NCBI GenBank assembly: GCA_910575245.1
Contig: CAJTEN010000008.1
Span: forward strand, 140,054 to 204,053
From: Clostridia bacterium
Lineage (GTDB): Bacteria > Bacillota > Clostridia > Lachnospirales > Lachnospiraceae
Reading direction: 5' to 3'
Length of the DNA stretch: 64,000 nt
A program made the translations under genes and the position numbers. Shown one piece after another: positions 10,091-19,490 of the stretch. The first letter of the stretch is position 1. Each line of letters opens with the position of its first letter. The notes beneath the pieces were generated by a model that was not told the DNA's origin, ran no database searches, and was given only the letters and a program-made list of their open reading frames with translations.

Positions 10091-10378
10091 AATATATTCT
10101 CCTATATCTGCTTTTTAGTTGCCACATAAATTTCTCTTTGCGCTCATTCGAATGCTCGCTCTCTCAAGCACCTCTTTTGCCCTTCTCCCGGCAATTTCAT
10201 ATGTGTGCATATCAGAGATCAAATAAGCTCTAAGCACCGGCAGCTTCCCGACAGCACCCGGCTCTGCATATAGTATCCCTAATCCCTTTCCTCTGTAACC
10301 GAAATGTTGCTGTTCAATATCTTTTATTATACCTGTCGGCACCGGAATGTTCAATGTATTTATTCTATATAAATAAAC

Positions 10379-10400
10379 GGCCTTCCAAAAAAGGAAGGCC
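10379..10400 (-). terminator. Hairpin terminator after the low-complexity protein gene
   Basis: GGCCTTCC and GGAAGGCC are separated by six bases. Reading leftward the stem is followed by GTTTATTT. It lies downstream of the gene at 10451. Confidence 0.7.
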
Positions 10401-10450
10401 GAATTGCCATATATTATGAAAATTGATTCTTTAATACTGAAATTTCCGGT

Positions 10451-11038
10451 TTATTCTGTTCGGGAAAAGACAGAATGCTGCCGTCTATATGTATCGTTGT
10501 CCTTCTGGCTTAATTCCTGCTCGACCTGAGCCAGTTGTTTCTCCAGCTCCCGGGTTTTCTTTTCATCCCCGGAAGCCGACTGGATCTGCTGCTCCAGTTC
10601 CTTTTTTTTCTCCTTTAATTTCTTGATTTCCCTATCAACCGCATCCGTATTGCCGACACATTTCTTCTCAGGTTCCGCCTGGTTATTTCCGCCTGCCTTC
10701 GGCTCTTTGCCGTCTCTGCCTTCCCTGGAAGGACCTTCGTCTGCTTTCGGCTCTTCCCTTCCACCCGCACGGCCGGCCTTATTCGGATCGTCAAAATAGA
10801 TCTTCCGATTGCCGTTCTCGTCCTGGCCGATCCGATACAGCCCGGAAGGCTTCCTCTCCGATTTTTCACTGCTGATATACTCATCCTGCGGTTCGGATGA
10901 CTTACCGGAACCTTTTTCCGCTGTTTCCCTGCCTGCTTCCTTTGCTTTTTCTGCTCTTTCGGCTTCCTGTTTTTCCTTTACTCTCTCCGCGTAGTCAGTT
11001 CTGGAATGATCATAGTTTCCATTGATCTGCATTGCCAT
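10451..11038 (-). CDS. Low-complexity charged protein with C-terminal coiled coil, unknown function
   Basis: I do not recognise this 195-residue protein. There is no signal peptide or membrane segment. The first two thirds are hydrophilic and low in complexity (Glu, Lys, Gly, Arg, Pro) with an embedded GLYRIGQDENGNRKIYF segment. The last third (about 135–180) is a Lys/Glu/Gln heptad-like coiled coil. The start is secure: AAGGAGG lies 7 bases upstream of the ATG. A terminator follows it, so it is probably its own unit or the end of the kinase operon. Confidence 0.75.
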   Translation of the reverse strand: MAMQINGNYDHSRTDYAERVKEKQEAERAEKAKEAGRETAEKGSGKSSEPQDEYISSEKSERKPSGLYRIGQDENGNRKIYFDDPNKAGRAGGREEPKADEGPSREGRDGKEPKAGGNNQAEPEKKCVGNTDAVDREIKKLKEKKKELEQQIQSASGDEKKTRELEKQLAQVEQELSQKDNDTYRRQHSVFSRTE

Positions 11039-11124
11039 AAATATTCCTCCTTTATTTTGATAATATCGGACAGCTTTTATACAGATATCTGTCTTTTTCT
11101 TTTTCGGAGGTATGAGGCACAGGA

Positions 11125-12468
11125 TTAATCCATTTGCAGCCAGATGCCTTCTGGATGCTGTGGGATGATCAACAGCACATGGAGAATAAATATATCCCCC
11201 TGTGTTTGTATATTCATAGCGCCGCCATATTTTTCAGCCACCGTATTTACGTTTGACAATCCTGTCCCCTTTTTGAATGTACCCTTTCCCTGATGACTGT
11301 TTTCGATTTCTATCATAAGAAAATCTCCCTGCATACGCCCTGATACATGAATATATTTTTCTGTTCCGTCATCCATATTTTTACATGCGCAAATCGCATT
11401 GTCCAAAGCGTTCGATAAAACAACGCAAATATCAATGTCCCGCAAACCGCAGGGATATGGCAGAAAAAGGGAACAGCTGACACGGATCCCTCTGCTTTTA
11501 GCTATCCCCAGTTTGTTTCCTACCAGGATATCTACCACCGGATTATTGGTGCTGCATGGGAACGACATTTTTTCTGCCATATCATCCATATCCTCAATAT
11601 AGTCTATGGCCTGCTCCAGTTTCCCGCCCTGCAGAAGCTCTTTTACCACTGTGATGTGATTTCTTATATCATGGCGGAATGACTTAGTCTCATCATAACG
11701 GGCCTTCGCTTCCTCTACATACTGGTTCAGGAAATGTTCTTCCTGTTCCAACAGTGATAATTCCGCACTGAGGTGAAAGCTATACAACAGTTTCTTGTAG
11801 ACAAACAGGATACAAAACAGACTGCTTATCCCCAGAAGCTGCATCACAAGCATCTGATAATGGTTGGTATGTAAATAAGTATCTTTGCCGTCGATATCTG
11901 TAACCACCATACCATATACAAAAGAATTAATATATTCGTCCATAATAAATATCATCAGAACCGGAATGAATACCAGAAGCGTGTACTGCTTCTTCACGGT
12001 CCCATAATGGAAGGAATGCATTTCATCGGAAAAATACTGCTGTACCATGACATAAGAAAGTCCTGTCAGAAGAAGCGATAACCCTTCCCCGGCCAGCATA
12101 AATGCAAAACCGACCCTATTCTGGTCAAATTCGGACAGATACGGATACAGAATACTCAACAGAGATTTCATGATTCCATAACCAAGCTGCATGATCTCCA
12201 CAGTCAATACCGCATATAAGACAGCGGGCCTTAAATCTGCATGGCAAATCCGGATCCCGGCTGCCGCAAGAAAAAGTACAAATACCCCCAATTCGACAAT
12301 TGTTCCGCCAGGCACAAAATAAATGACGCAAACAGTACATCCGCCAAACAGGAGAAAATAACATAACTTTATTTTCTTATGCAGAAATTTCACATAAAAA
12401 TAGAAACCGAAAAAGACCTCAATACTTATCAAGATGTATTGATGAAGAATTTCCATATAAGCCGTCAT
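11125..12468 (-). CDS. Membrane sensor kinase, GHKL type (AgrC/ComD-like)
   Basis: 447 residues: an N-terminal half with several membrane helices (about residues 1–230), a linker coiled coil, then a GHKL kinase with the phosphoacceptor region around H266 (FRHDIRNH), N box N353–N357, and GTGLSN (401–406). This layout is typical of peptide-sensing quorum kinases. The partner LytTR regulator is just upstream on the same strand. No AgrB-type processing protease or recognisable peptide gene is nearby, so the signal is unknown. Confidence 0.9.
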   Translation of the reverse strand: MTAYMEILHQYILISIEVFFGFYFYVKFLHKKIKLCYFLLFGGCTVCVIYFVPGGTIVELGVFVLFLAAAGIRICHADLRPAVLYAVLTVEIMQLGYGIMKSLLSILYPYLSEFDQNRVGFAFMLAGEGLSLLLTGLSYVMVQQYFSDEMHSFHYGTVKKQYTLLVFIPVLMIFIMDEYINSFVYGMVVTDIDGKDTYLHTNHYQMLVMQLLGISSLFCILFVYKKLLYSFHLSAELSLLEQEEHFLNQYVEEAKARYDETKSFRHDIRNHITVVKELLQGGKLEQAIDYIEDMDDMAEKMSFPCSTNNPVVDILVGNKLGIAKSRGIRVSCSLFLPYPCGLRDIDICVVLSNALDNAICACKNMDDGTEKYIHVSGRMQGDFLMIEIENSHQGKGTFKKGTGLSNVNTVAEKYGGAMNIQTQGDIFILHVLLIIPQHPEGIWLQMD

Positions 12469-12521
12469 TGCACATCCCCCTGTATGCGGTAGCCAATCTG
12501 AAAGGTGTCATGTCAAACTCC

Positions 12522-13226
12522 CTATATATTCCTCATATACTGCAAAACGACACTGGAGAACTCCTTGCCCCTCAGCCTTGATACAGGGATTTCACTGCCA
12601 TTATCCATATACGCAATCCCATTCTTATAACCTTTTAAATGCTTCAGATTAATCAGATAGCTTCTGTGGCACCGAAAAAAATGATTGTCCAGTTTCGCTT
12701 CCAGATTTTCAATCCGCTCATAATAATCAATGACCTCCGATGAATCCAGATTCAGATATATTTTTCGGTCTATAATTTCACAGAAAACAATATCATCCTT
12801 GAAAATAATGCGGCTCTCATATCCCTTTTGTACGAGTAAGCTTTCTTCGCTGGCATTCTGCATGGAATCATAAAGACGCTCCATTGTCTTCTCAAACTGC
12901 TTCTTTTCAACCGGCTTAACCAGATAATCGTAAGCCTGCACCTCAAAAGACTGAAATACCATCTCCTTAAGTACCGTGATAAAGATAAGAAATCCCCGGA
13001 ACTTATCCGTTCTCAGTTTCCTTGCCGTTTCCATGCCGTCTATCTCTTTCATTTGAATATCCAGAAACAGGATATCTATCTGCCCGTCGTACTTCAGCAG
13101 CTCTTCACCACAGAAAAACCGTAGAATGGTTATCTCCCTGTTTTTCTTATGAAAAAAATCAGATACCATTGCCCTTATATGATCTGACATATACTTTTCA
13201 TCATCACAAATTGCAATACGGATCAA
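12522..13226 (-). CDS. LytTR-family response regulator (AgrA-like)
   Basis: Receiver domain with phosphoacceptor D56 (FLDIQM) and acidic CDDE near the N-terminus, followed by a LytTR DNA-binding domain (about 135–234, including FFRCHRSYLINL). The frame is open to an ATG at 13256, but the sequence TGGAGGAG six bases before a TTG at 13226 makes (M)IRIAICDDE the natural start, giving 234 residues. It is followed by its kinase after 53 bases and likely controls genes via LytTR direct repeats not identified here. Confidence 0.92.
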   Translation of the reverse strand: MIRIAICDDEKYMSDHIRAMVSDFFHKKNREITILRFFCGEELLKYDGQIDILFLDIQMKEIDGMETARKLRTDKFRGFLIFITVLKEMVFQSFEVQAYDYLVKPVEKKQFEKTMERLYDSMQNASEESLLVQKGYESRIIFKDDIVFCEIIDRKIYLNLDSSEVIDYYERIENLEAKLDNHFFRCHRSYLINLKHLKGYKNGIAYMDNGSEIPVSRLRGKEFSSVVLQYMRNI

Positions 13227-13309
13227 TGTATCTCCTCCATTATACCCTCTTGTCATTACAGAAATAACAAGTATTATAGCCTGTCCGAATCATCAGCACA
13301 ACCTGTTTG

Positions 13310-13942
13310 TTATGAAATGATTCCTGAATGTCGCAGAATGTCAAAGCTCAACTGCTCATAGTCCGTTTTCCGCTCCAACAGACAGGGTGTTTTATGAAGA
13401 ATTCCTTCTGCCTTTGCATCATGAAACATCCACTCTGTAATCTCCTGCCGTTCCAGGATCAGCGGCATCCGGTCATGTACCGGCTCCATAGAAGCGTTTG
13501 CCACAGTCGTGAGAATTACAAAATGCTCCCCATCTTCATACCGCCTGCAAAACCCTGCCATAAACAGGATGGGCAGATCACTCCTGCAAAATGTATTCTT
13601 CTCTTTCCTGGAGTTCCATTCGTAAAACCAGGATGCCGGGATTACGATACGCCTGTGAAGGATGCTGTCCCGGAACATGGGCTTCTCCAGTACGGACTCG
13701 CATCTGGCATTAAAGACCAGCTTTTTCCCTTCAAAACCGGGAAAGCCCCAATACTGCCATTTGCAGCATACAGAACCATCTTGTCCGGACAGTACCGGCG
13801 CAGCTTTCCCCGGATAGATATCGCCGGACGCAATCCTGCTCACGGCCTGTAAAGATTCCTTCCTTTTCCTTTCATCCATCTGCCGGAGCAGCTTTTCGAT
13901 CTCCGCGGCTGTCTCATCATCCACATAATACCTGCCACACAT
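13310..13942 (-). CDS. SRAP-domain protein (YedK/HMCES), abasic-site DNA–protein crosslinker
   Basis: Family members bind abasic sites in single-stranded DNA and crosslink them through Cys2 after removal of Met1. Here MCGRYY is preceded by AGAGG at good spacing, so the ATG at 13942 is the start rather than one 54 bases upstream. The expected active-site residues are present: C2, N78 with R80 (NARCE), E109 (WFYEWN) and H156 (HDRMP). The 210-residue length is usual. It stands alone between the regulator pair and the tRNA gene. Confidence 0.93.
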   Translation of the reverse strand: MCGRYYVDDETAAEIEKLLRQMDERKRKESLQAVSRIASGDIYPGKAAPVLSGQDGSVCCKWQYWGFPGFEGKKLVFNARCESVLEKPMFRDSILHRRIVIPASWFYEWNSRKEKNTFCRSDLPILFMAGFCRRYEDGEHFVILTTVANASMEPVHDRMPLILERQEITEWMFHDAKAEGILHKTPCLLERKTDYEQLSFDILRHSGIIS

Positions 13943-14155
13943 AATATATCCTCTTAATAATTTATTTTTATTTATCTTACCACTTATTCTGCCCAAAATT
14001 AAGCTGAAAACTCTTGTTTTGTAACATAAAATACCACACCGTTATTGAGAATTATTTATTATCATAATGTCCTTTACAAGAAAGGATAAAAGCAGTATCG
14101 CCTTTTAATTTCCGTGCTACAAAAGATATAGAAACCAAACAGACACAAAATAAAT

Positions 14156-14200
14156 GAAAAAGGCTGTAAGTCCAAGAATCCTTGAATTTACAACCTTTTT
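14156..14200 (-). terminator. Terminator of the tRNA-Arg gene
   Basis: A long imperfect stem (AAAAAGG…TGTAA pairing with TTACA…CCTTTTT) reads leftward into a T run and lies immediately 3' of the tRNA. Confidence 0.75.
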
Positions 14201-14203
14201 CAG

Positions 14204-14275
14204 CGTTCCCTGCGAGAATCGAACTCACAACTGGGGCTTAGGAGGCTCCTGTTATATCCATTTAACTAAGGGAAC
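14204..14275 (-). tRNA. tRNA-Arg (anticodon CCT)
   Basis: Reading leftward, the acceptor arm GTTCCCT pairs perfectly with AGGGAAC. The D arm is GTTA…TAAC, the anticodon loop CTCCTAA (anticodon CCT, at 14240–14242), and the T arm holds TTCGATT with stem GTGAG/CTCGC. The anticodon stem has one A·C mismatch. CCA is not encoded. It reads the AGG codon. Confidence 0.92.
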
Positions 14276-14333
14276 TTATTCTGACTTTGTGACTCTTCTG
14301 TTAGAAGAAAGTAACAAACTCAAATAAAACTTA

Positions 14334-14397
14334 GGAAGCGTATGCTCTATCTATTTAAAGAGAAGAAACTACTGCCGTTATACCTGACAACGCTTCC
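14334..14397. repeat. 64-bp block closed by an 8-bp inverted repeat
   Basis: GGAAGCGT and ACGCTTCC close a 64-base stretch next to the tRNA gene. The end pairing and length recall a tRNA acceptor stem, but no T-loop TTCRA is present. It may be a decayed tRNA or a regulatory hairpin. Confidence 0.3.
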
Positions 14398-14432
14398 ATA
14401 AGTATTATACAAAATCATTTACAATTTTGCAA

Positions 14433-15317
14433 CTATACTGTTGGATAATTTATAAATCCCTGCATCCAAATGACGCCCTTAAATCTTCTTCCTGCCAGGG
14501 GTTCCCCATATAAGTCTTGTTTATTGATGCAGATATCAAATTCCAGGTCATTACAGCTTAAATGCATCACATAGATTTCTTCTCCGGTAATCCTGTTTGT
14601 CCTCAGACAGACATCAAGAATCTCACCCATCACAGAGTACTGATCACATTCTACGCCATAAGGCATAAAATAAGTGTCAACCAGACTAAACACATCTTCT
14701 TTCTGTATTTTCCTGGAAATAGATGTATATGTGTCCATATCTTCCAGGGTCAGACTTTCAATAGCACTCTCGTCACCCTGTCTTGCGGCAGCGATTAACT
14801 GATTCCGATTCATAGATGCTTTCTGTATCTTTTGCTTCTGTCTCTCATTTTTCCTGATCGGAAGCAGAATACTTCCATTCACTGATAGGCCAGACAGTGT
14901 AAGCGTTGTTCCTCTGATCGGAAGTACATTAGTATGCTGCGCTTTCACATATGGAACCATATTTTGTAAGTAAAAAATCAGGCTTACACCTACCTTAATA
15001 TCATCGCAGATACCAGCATAAGATTCCTTATCCGCATGCCGCTCAACAGATATATCTTCACAGGAACTGATGCCGGTCCCTCTCAGATACGGATAGAAAT
15101 AATCATAAGTAAATCTGTCATTTGCATCAAATTCCCCGCAAACGGCAATTCCCAAATCCATGGCAAAATCTTCACAAAACTCTGCAAGTATGGTTTCTTC
15201 ACCATTAGATGTATAAGATCGATGAGATGCATTCAAAATAATATCTGTAATCAGCTTCTGTTGCTCCCGCCTGTCGGTCAGTTTACTAAAACCAATAGCC
15301 CGCATAAATTTATGCAA
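14433..15317 (-). CDS. DUF3881-type protein of unknown function
   Basis: I match this by memory to the DUF3881 family found in Lachnospiraceae, whose members start MHKFLRAIGFSK. The product is soluble, about 294 residues, without signal or membrane segments. A GTG at 15326 overlaps the ribosome site itself. The TTG at 15317 lies 8 bases after GGGAGG and gives (M)HKFMRAIGFSK, so it is preferred. It lies 159 bases beyond serS on the same strand and may be transcribed with the serS–parB run. Confidence 0.8.
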   Translation of the reverse strand: MHKFMRAIGFSKLTDRREQQKLITDIILNASHRSYTSNGEETILAEFCEDFAMDLGIAVCGEFDANDRFTYDYFYPYLRGTGISSCEDISVERHADKESYAGICDDIKVGVSLIFYLQNMVPYVKAQHTNVLPIRGTTLTLSGLSVNGSILLPIRKNERQKQKIQKASMNRNQLIAAARQGDESAIESLTLEDMDTYTSISRKIQKEDVFSLVDTYFMPYGVECDQYSVMGEILDVCLRTNRITGEEIYVMHLSCNDLEFDICINKQDLYGEPLAGRRFKGVIWMQGFINYPTV

Positions 15318-15476
15318 AAATTCCACCTCCCTTGTTCTTAATTATTATATAGCATACCCTATATTCATGTGAAAATATTTTATTAAACAGTGAATAGCCA
15401 AACTAACCACTACCTTTTCACCAAATAATATATTTATTGTCCCTATTAGTAGTTACAGGTAGTGGTTTACATAATT

Positions 15477-16754
15477 CTATCTCATTTCTGCCATTCCACC
15501 CATATATGGACGAAGCACTTCCGGAATACGAACTGATCCATCAGCCTGCAAATTATTCTCAAGAAATGCAATCAACATTCTGGGCGGTGCAACCACTGTA
15601 TTATTTAATGTATGAGCAAAATATTTACCGTTCTTACCGTTGATGCGGATACGCAGTCTCCTCGCCTGTGCATCTCCCAAATTGGAACAGCTTCCAACTT
15701 CAAAATATTTTTTCTGTCTGGGTGACCATGCTTCCACATCATAAGATTTTACTTTTAAATCTGCCAAATCTCCGGAGCAACATTCTATCGTCCGAACAGG
15801 AATATCCATGCTGCGGAATAAATCTACTGTATTCTGCCATAATTTTTCAAACCACACAGGAGATTCCTCCGGCTTGCACACAACGATCATTTCTTGTTTT
15901 TCAAATTGATGAATGCGGTATACTCCTCTTTCCTCAATACCGTGCGCACCTTTTTCTTTACGGAAACACGGAGAATAACTGGTCAGTGTATGAGGAAGCT
16001 CTTCTTCCGGAATAATCGTATCTATGAATTTGCCAATCATAGAATGTTCAGAGGTTCCAATCAAATACAGATCTTCCCCTTCAATCTTATACATCATGGC
16101 ATCCATCTCTGCAAAACTCATAACACCATCTACTACCGCACTTCTGATCATAAAAGGAGGAACACAATAAGTAAATCCTCTGCCAATCATAAAATCTCTT
16201 GCATAAGAAATTACTGCAGAATGCAGTCTGGCAATATCACCCATCAGATAATAGAAGCCATTGCCTGCTACACGTCCCGCTGCATCCATATCGATTCCAT
16301 GAAATTTTTCCATAATTTCTGTATGGTAGGGAATTTCAAAATCCGGTACTACCGGTTCACCATATTTCTGTATTTCCACATTTTCACTATCATCTTTACC
16401 AATCGGAACAGATGGATCAATAATATTAGGAATAATCATCATATTCTTCTTGATCTTATCCCGAAGTTCACTTTCCTTTGCTTCCAAATCAGAAAGACGT
16501 GCAGCATTAGCTGCCACTTCTGCTTTCTTTGCTTCTGCTTCTTCTCTTTTACCCTGAGCCATTAGGGCACCTATTTCCTTGGAAATCTTATTTCTGCTGG
16601 CACGGATATCATCTGCTTCCTGCTGTGCTTTCCTGACTTCCGAATCCAATTCAATCACTTCATCTACAAGCGGAAGTTTGCTGTCCTGAAATTTTTTCTT
16701 AATATTCTCCTTTACGATATCCGGATTTTCTCTTAAAAATTTAATGTCTATCAT
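15477..16754 (-). CDS. serS: Seryl-tRNA synthetase
   Basis: Class II synthetase that charges tRNA-Ser. The N-terminal coiled-coil arm (about residues 30–105, with repeated Lys/Glu/Ala heptads) binds the long variable arm of tRNA-Ser. The catalytic domain has the class II motif 2 around FRKEKGAHG and the serine-site region TSEHSM. 425 residues is standard. It lies 38 bases after the DUF4446 gene in the parA–parB run. I see no T-box leader directly upstream. Confidence 0.97.
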   Translation of the reverse strand: MIDIKFLRENPDIVKENIKKKFQDSKLPLVDEVIELDSEVRKAQQEADDIRASRNKISKEIGALMAQGKREEAEAKKAEVAANAARLSDLEAKESELRDKIKKNMMIIPNIIDPSVPIGKDDSENVEIQKYGEPVVPDFEIPYHTEIMEKFHGIDMDAAGRVAGNGFYYLMGDIARLHSAVISYARDFMIGRGFTYCVPPFMIRSAVVDGVMSFAEMDAMMYKIEGEDLYLIGTSEHSMIGKFIDTIIPEEELPHTLTSYSPCFRKEKGAHGIEERGVYRIHQFEKQEMIVVCKPEESPVWFEKLWQNTVDLFRSMDIPVRTIECCSGDLADLKVKSYDVEAWSPRQKKYFEVGSCSNLGDAQARRLRIRINGKNGKYFAHTLNNTVVAPPRMLIAFLENNLQADGSVRIPEVLRPYMGGMAEMR

Positions 16755-16792
16755 GATTAATATTCCTCCATCTAAATAATTTGTTGTTAGAG

Positions 16793-17305
16793 CTATGATA
16801 TATTCATAGCCATATTTAAAGCTTCTCTTTCTTCATCCCCGAGTGATATTTCGCACATTCCATTTTTGATCTCTTTGGTGTATAAATAACAGCCTTCTGC
16901 ACCATGCACAGAATTCAATATGAATCCGTTATCATTTTCATCTAATAAGGCAAGAGAAAAACTTAACTGTCCACCAATCTGGTTAAAAGCATCATATTTC
17001 ACAATACCAATCTTTTGGAAAGTACTCTCGAATTTCTTATACAATGTGAGAATATCATTTTTATTTTTTTCAGCGGAAGCCTTAATAAACTTATTGTCTT
17101 CATAGAGACCCACGATATCTTTTTCCAGACTCTTAGCATTTTTGCCTGACATGAATTTTTTATACTTCTTAGACAGCTTGCTAAATTTTATAGCTTGTAC
17201 AATAACCACTATTATTAATATAAGAATCAAAGCATATGCTGCAATAAATAAATAAGTCAGATCAAAACTGCCCAACCCTATCTCTTCTAGTAAATTATAA
17301 TTCAT
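16793..17305 (-). CDS. DUF4446-type membrane-anchored protein
   Basis: 170 residues with one N-terminal membrane helix (about 17–41, rich in Ile/Leu/Val), then a basic and coiled-coil stretch and a compact C-terminal domain. This matches DUF4446 proteins, which commonly sit beside parB in Clostridia. Function unknown. Located 46 bases after parB, so probably co-transcribed; a role at the membrane near the chromosome origin is only a guess from context. Confidence 0.85.
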   Translation of the reverse strand: MNYNLLEEIGLGSFDLTYLFIAAYALILILIIVVIVQAIKFSKLSKKYKKFMSGKNAKSLEKDIVGLYEDNKFIKASAEKNKNDILTLYKKFESTFQKIGIVKYDAFNQIGGQLSFSLALLDENDNGFILNSVHGAEGCYLYTKEIKNGMCEISLGDEEREALNMAMNIS

Positions 17306-17351
17306 CTGTTTGTACCTTTCTAAATTAATCTTTGTAGCAAATGCACTCTTA

Positions 17352-18248
17352 TCATTTAGATAATAATTCTATAATCCTGTCCAAATCATCATGATTGTAA
17401 AACTCTATTTCTACTTTACCAGAACCATTTCCTTTTGAAGATATTTCCACTTTAGTGCCAAGGGATTGTTTTAACTTTTCTTCAATATCCTGATAAATGA
17501 TATCCAGGCTCTTGTCCTCTTTATTTTCTTTCTTCGGTTTTTCCGGTTTATTCAAATTCTTGACAAGCTTTTCCACATCCCGGACACTCAGCTTCTCATC
17601 GAATATCTTCTGTGCAATCGTATACTGCTGTTCCGGATCTTCAATAGAAATCAATGCCCTCGCGTGCCCGGTAGACAACATATCATCGATAATCATCTGT
17701 TGTACTTCATCACACAACTTTAAAAGACGCATAGAATTAGTCACTGCCGTCCTGCTCTTGGATACTCTTTCTGCAACTTCATCCTGTTTCAGATTAAACT
17801 CTGTCAAAAGTCTTTTATATGCCTGTGCCTCTTCAATCGGATTCAAATCCTCTCGTTGAATATTTTCTATTAAAGAGATCTCTACAATTTCCTGATCCGA
17901 ATAGTCACGAATAATTACCGGCACTTCTTTTAATCCTGCCAGTTTGGCCGCACGCCACCGACGCTCTCCAGCTATGATCTCATAATGCGTCTTTCTATCC
18001 TGAACAAGAATAGGCTGTAAAAGTCCAAATTGTTTAATGGAATCAGCCAACTCCTGCAAAGCATCCTCATCAAAATTCTTTCTTGGCTGTTCTCTGTTAG
18101 GTTCAACCTGCGTAATCTTAATAATTGTTTCCGCCGCTTGATTATCTTCCTTTGCCGCCTTCTTTTCAGTGACCGGTTTTGAACTATCAGACATAGGAAT
18201 CAGTGAATCTAATCCTTTACCCAATCCCCTTGATGTTTTTGCCGCCAT
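17352..18248 (-). CDS. parB: Chromosome-partitioning protein ParB (Spo0J)
   Basis: CTP-dependent DNA clamp that loads at parS and recruits SMC and ParA. Visible parts: the ParB/Srx core with GERRWRAAK and the ENIQREDLNP motif, a helix-turn-helix (about 135–200), and a C-terminal dimerisation domain after a Lys/Glu-rich linker. 298 residues is usual. It starts 3 bases after parA ends, a tight operon, and two perfect parS sites lie upstream of parA. Confidence 0.97.
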   Translation of the reverse strand: MAAKTSRGLGKGLDSLIPMSDSSKPVTEKKAAKEDNQAAETIIKITQVEPNREQPRKNFDEDALQELADSIKQFGLLQPILVQDRKTHYEIIAGERRWRAAKLAGLKEVPVIIRDYSDQEIVEISLIENIQREDLNPIEEAQAYKRLLTEFNLKQDEVAERVSKSRTAVTNSMRLLKLCDEVQQMIIDDMLSTGHARALISIEDPEQQYTIAQKIFDEKLSVRDVEKLVKNLNKPEKPKKENKEDKSLDIIYQDIEEKLKQSLGTKVEISSKGNGSGKVEIEFYNHDDLDRIIELLSK

Positions 18249-18251
18249 ATC

Positions 18252-19019
18252 TTATACACCCTTTCTATTGATCACTTCATCAGCCAGTGCCATATATGCT
18301 TCAGCTCCTGCAGATTTCGGATCATACATATTAATTGGCTTTCCGTAACTAGGTGCTTCAGCTAATCTTATATTTCTTGGAATTACAGTTTTATATACAT
18401 TTTGCTTTAAATGATTCTTAACATTCTCTACCACCTGCATAGATAGATTCGTCCTGGAATCATACATTGTAAAAACAACACCTTCCATATCCAACTCCGG
18501 ATTCAATCGCTCTTTTACAAGATTAACCGTATGAATTAATTGACTTAATCCCTCCAATGCATAGTACTCACATTGAATAGGAACGAGGACTGTATCAGCC
18601 GTTGTCATAGAATTAATTGTAAGTAGATTTAATGATGGAGGACAATCAATGATAATAAAATCATATACATCTTTCACCCAGTCAACTTCATTCTTTAATA
18701 TGTACTCTTTCTTATCAATACCAATCAGTTCAATCTCAGCAGCAGCAAGATTAACATTAGAAGGAATGACTGATACTCCGGGAATAACCTCTTTAATAAT
18801 ACACTCATTAATAGAACATTCTCCCAAAATCAATTCATAAATCGTGTCATCCAAATCATTCTTTTCAATACCCAATCCACTCGTTGTATTACCCTGAGGA
18901 TCAGTATCAATAACCAATACTTTCTTTCCTTTTACTGCTAAAGAAGCAGATAGATTAATAGAAGTTGTTGTCTTTCCAACTCCACCCTTTTGGTTTGCAA
19001 TTGCAATTACTCTTCCCAT
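18252..19019 (-). CDS. parA: Chromosome-partitioning ATPase ParA (Soj)
   Basis: Walker-type ATPase that binds the nucleoid and controls origin segregation and DnaA. The deviant Walker A KGGVGKTT is at residues 11–18, and 255 residues without an N-terminal DNA-binding domain marks the chromosomal Soj type. It heads the parA–parB–DUF4446–serS run. parS sites lie about 330–390 bases upstream, so ParB spreading could affect its promoter. Confidence 0.97.
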   Translation of the reverse strand: MGRVIAIANQKGGVGKTTTSINLSASLAVKGKKVLVIDTDPQGNTTSGLGIEKNDLDDTIYELILGECSINECIIKEVIPGVSVIPSNVNLAAAEIELIGIDKKEYILKNEVDWVKDVYDFIIIDCPPSLNLLTINSMTTADTVLVPIQCEYYALEGLSQLIHTVNLVKERLNPELDMEGVVFTMYDSRTNLSMQVVENVKNHLKQNVYKTVIPRNIRLAEAPSYGKPINMYDPKSAGAEAYMALADEVINRKGV

Positions 19020-19347
19020 TGATCTTTTACCCTTTACCTTTCGTTTTGCTTTCCGACAAAACGTTTTTCTCCGTAGTCATCGTTTTTCTGTCCGTTTACG
19101 ATTATATCACTAAACTTGATCAGAATCTATAAAAATTTTGCATATTCATTTTCCAAATATTTAAAATGTGTAGAAGTCCAATCTTTAGTTTTCTGCTACT
19201 AAAATATTTATGTTCACAGCTGATCCATATATAATTCAGATACTTATTTTATTTTCGTCATATTGACTATAAATCAATGTTTCACGGCAAAAAATATATA
19301 CATTTTAAGATGTTTCACGCTTTTATTTACAATATCTTGGGTCTGAT

Positions 19348-19363
19348 TGTTTCACGTGAAACA
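19348..19363. promoter_or_regulatory. parS site 1 (perfect)
   Basis: Exact 16-base parS consensus TGTTTCACGTGAAACA, the ParB loading site. Half-sites (TGTTTCACG) also occur nearby at about 19278 and 19311. Confidence 0.95.
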
Positions 19364-19396
19364 TTATCTTGTGTCTATAATCCAAATTAAGGAAAA

Positions 19397-19412
19397 TGTT
19401 TCACGTGAAACA
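19397..19412. promoter_or_regulatory. parS site 2 (perfect)
   Basis: A second exact TGTTTCACGTGAAACA, 49 bases from the first. Paired parS sites next to parAB are usual. Confidence 0.95.
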
Positions 19413-19425
19413 TTTGATTTAGTAA

Positions 19426-19490
19426 CTTAAGAATACCATAAATCCACACGGAATGGTATCTTTTTACAGAGAACTTTTTACTCACCAGTA
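19426..19490 (+). repeat. 65-bp repeat, copy 1
   Basis: Matches the reverse complement of 55872–55936 over 65 bases without gaps, with 11 mismatches by my count. A piece of it (AAACTTTTTACTCAC) recurs at 19916–19930. The stretch 19491–20191 holds no convincing gene; its short open frames have no ribosome sites. Confidence 0.7.

Noticed and set aside
10115..10354. A 79-codon leftward open frame upstream of the REC–GGDEF gene
   Set aside because: It starts with TTG without a ribosome site, and the protein matches nothing I recognise. It may be a gene remnant, but I cannot support it.
16755..16792. T-box leader before serS
   Set aside because: The gap is only 38 bases and holds just the ribosome site, too short for a T-box.
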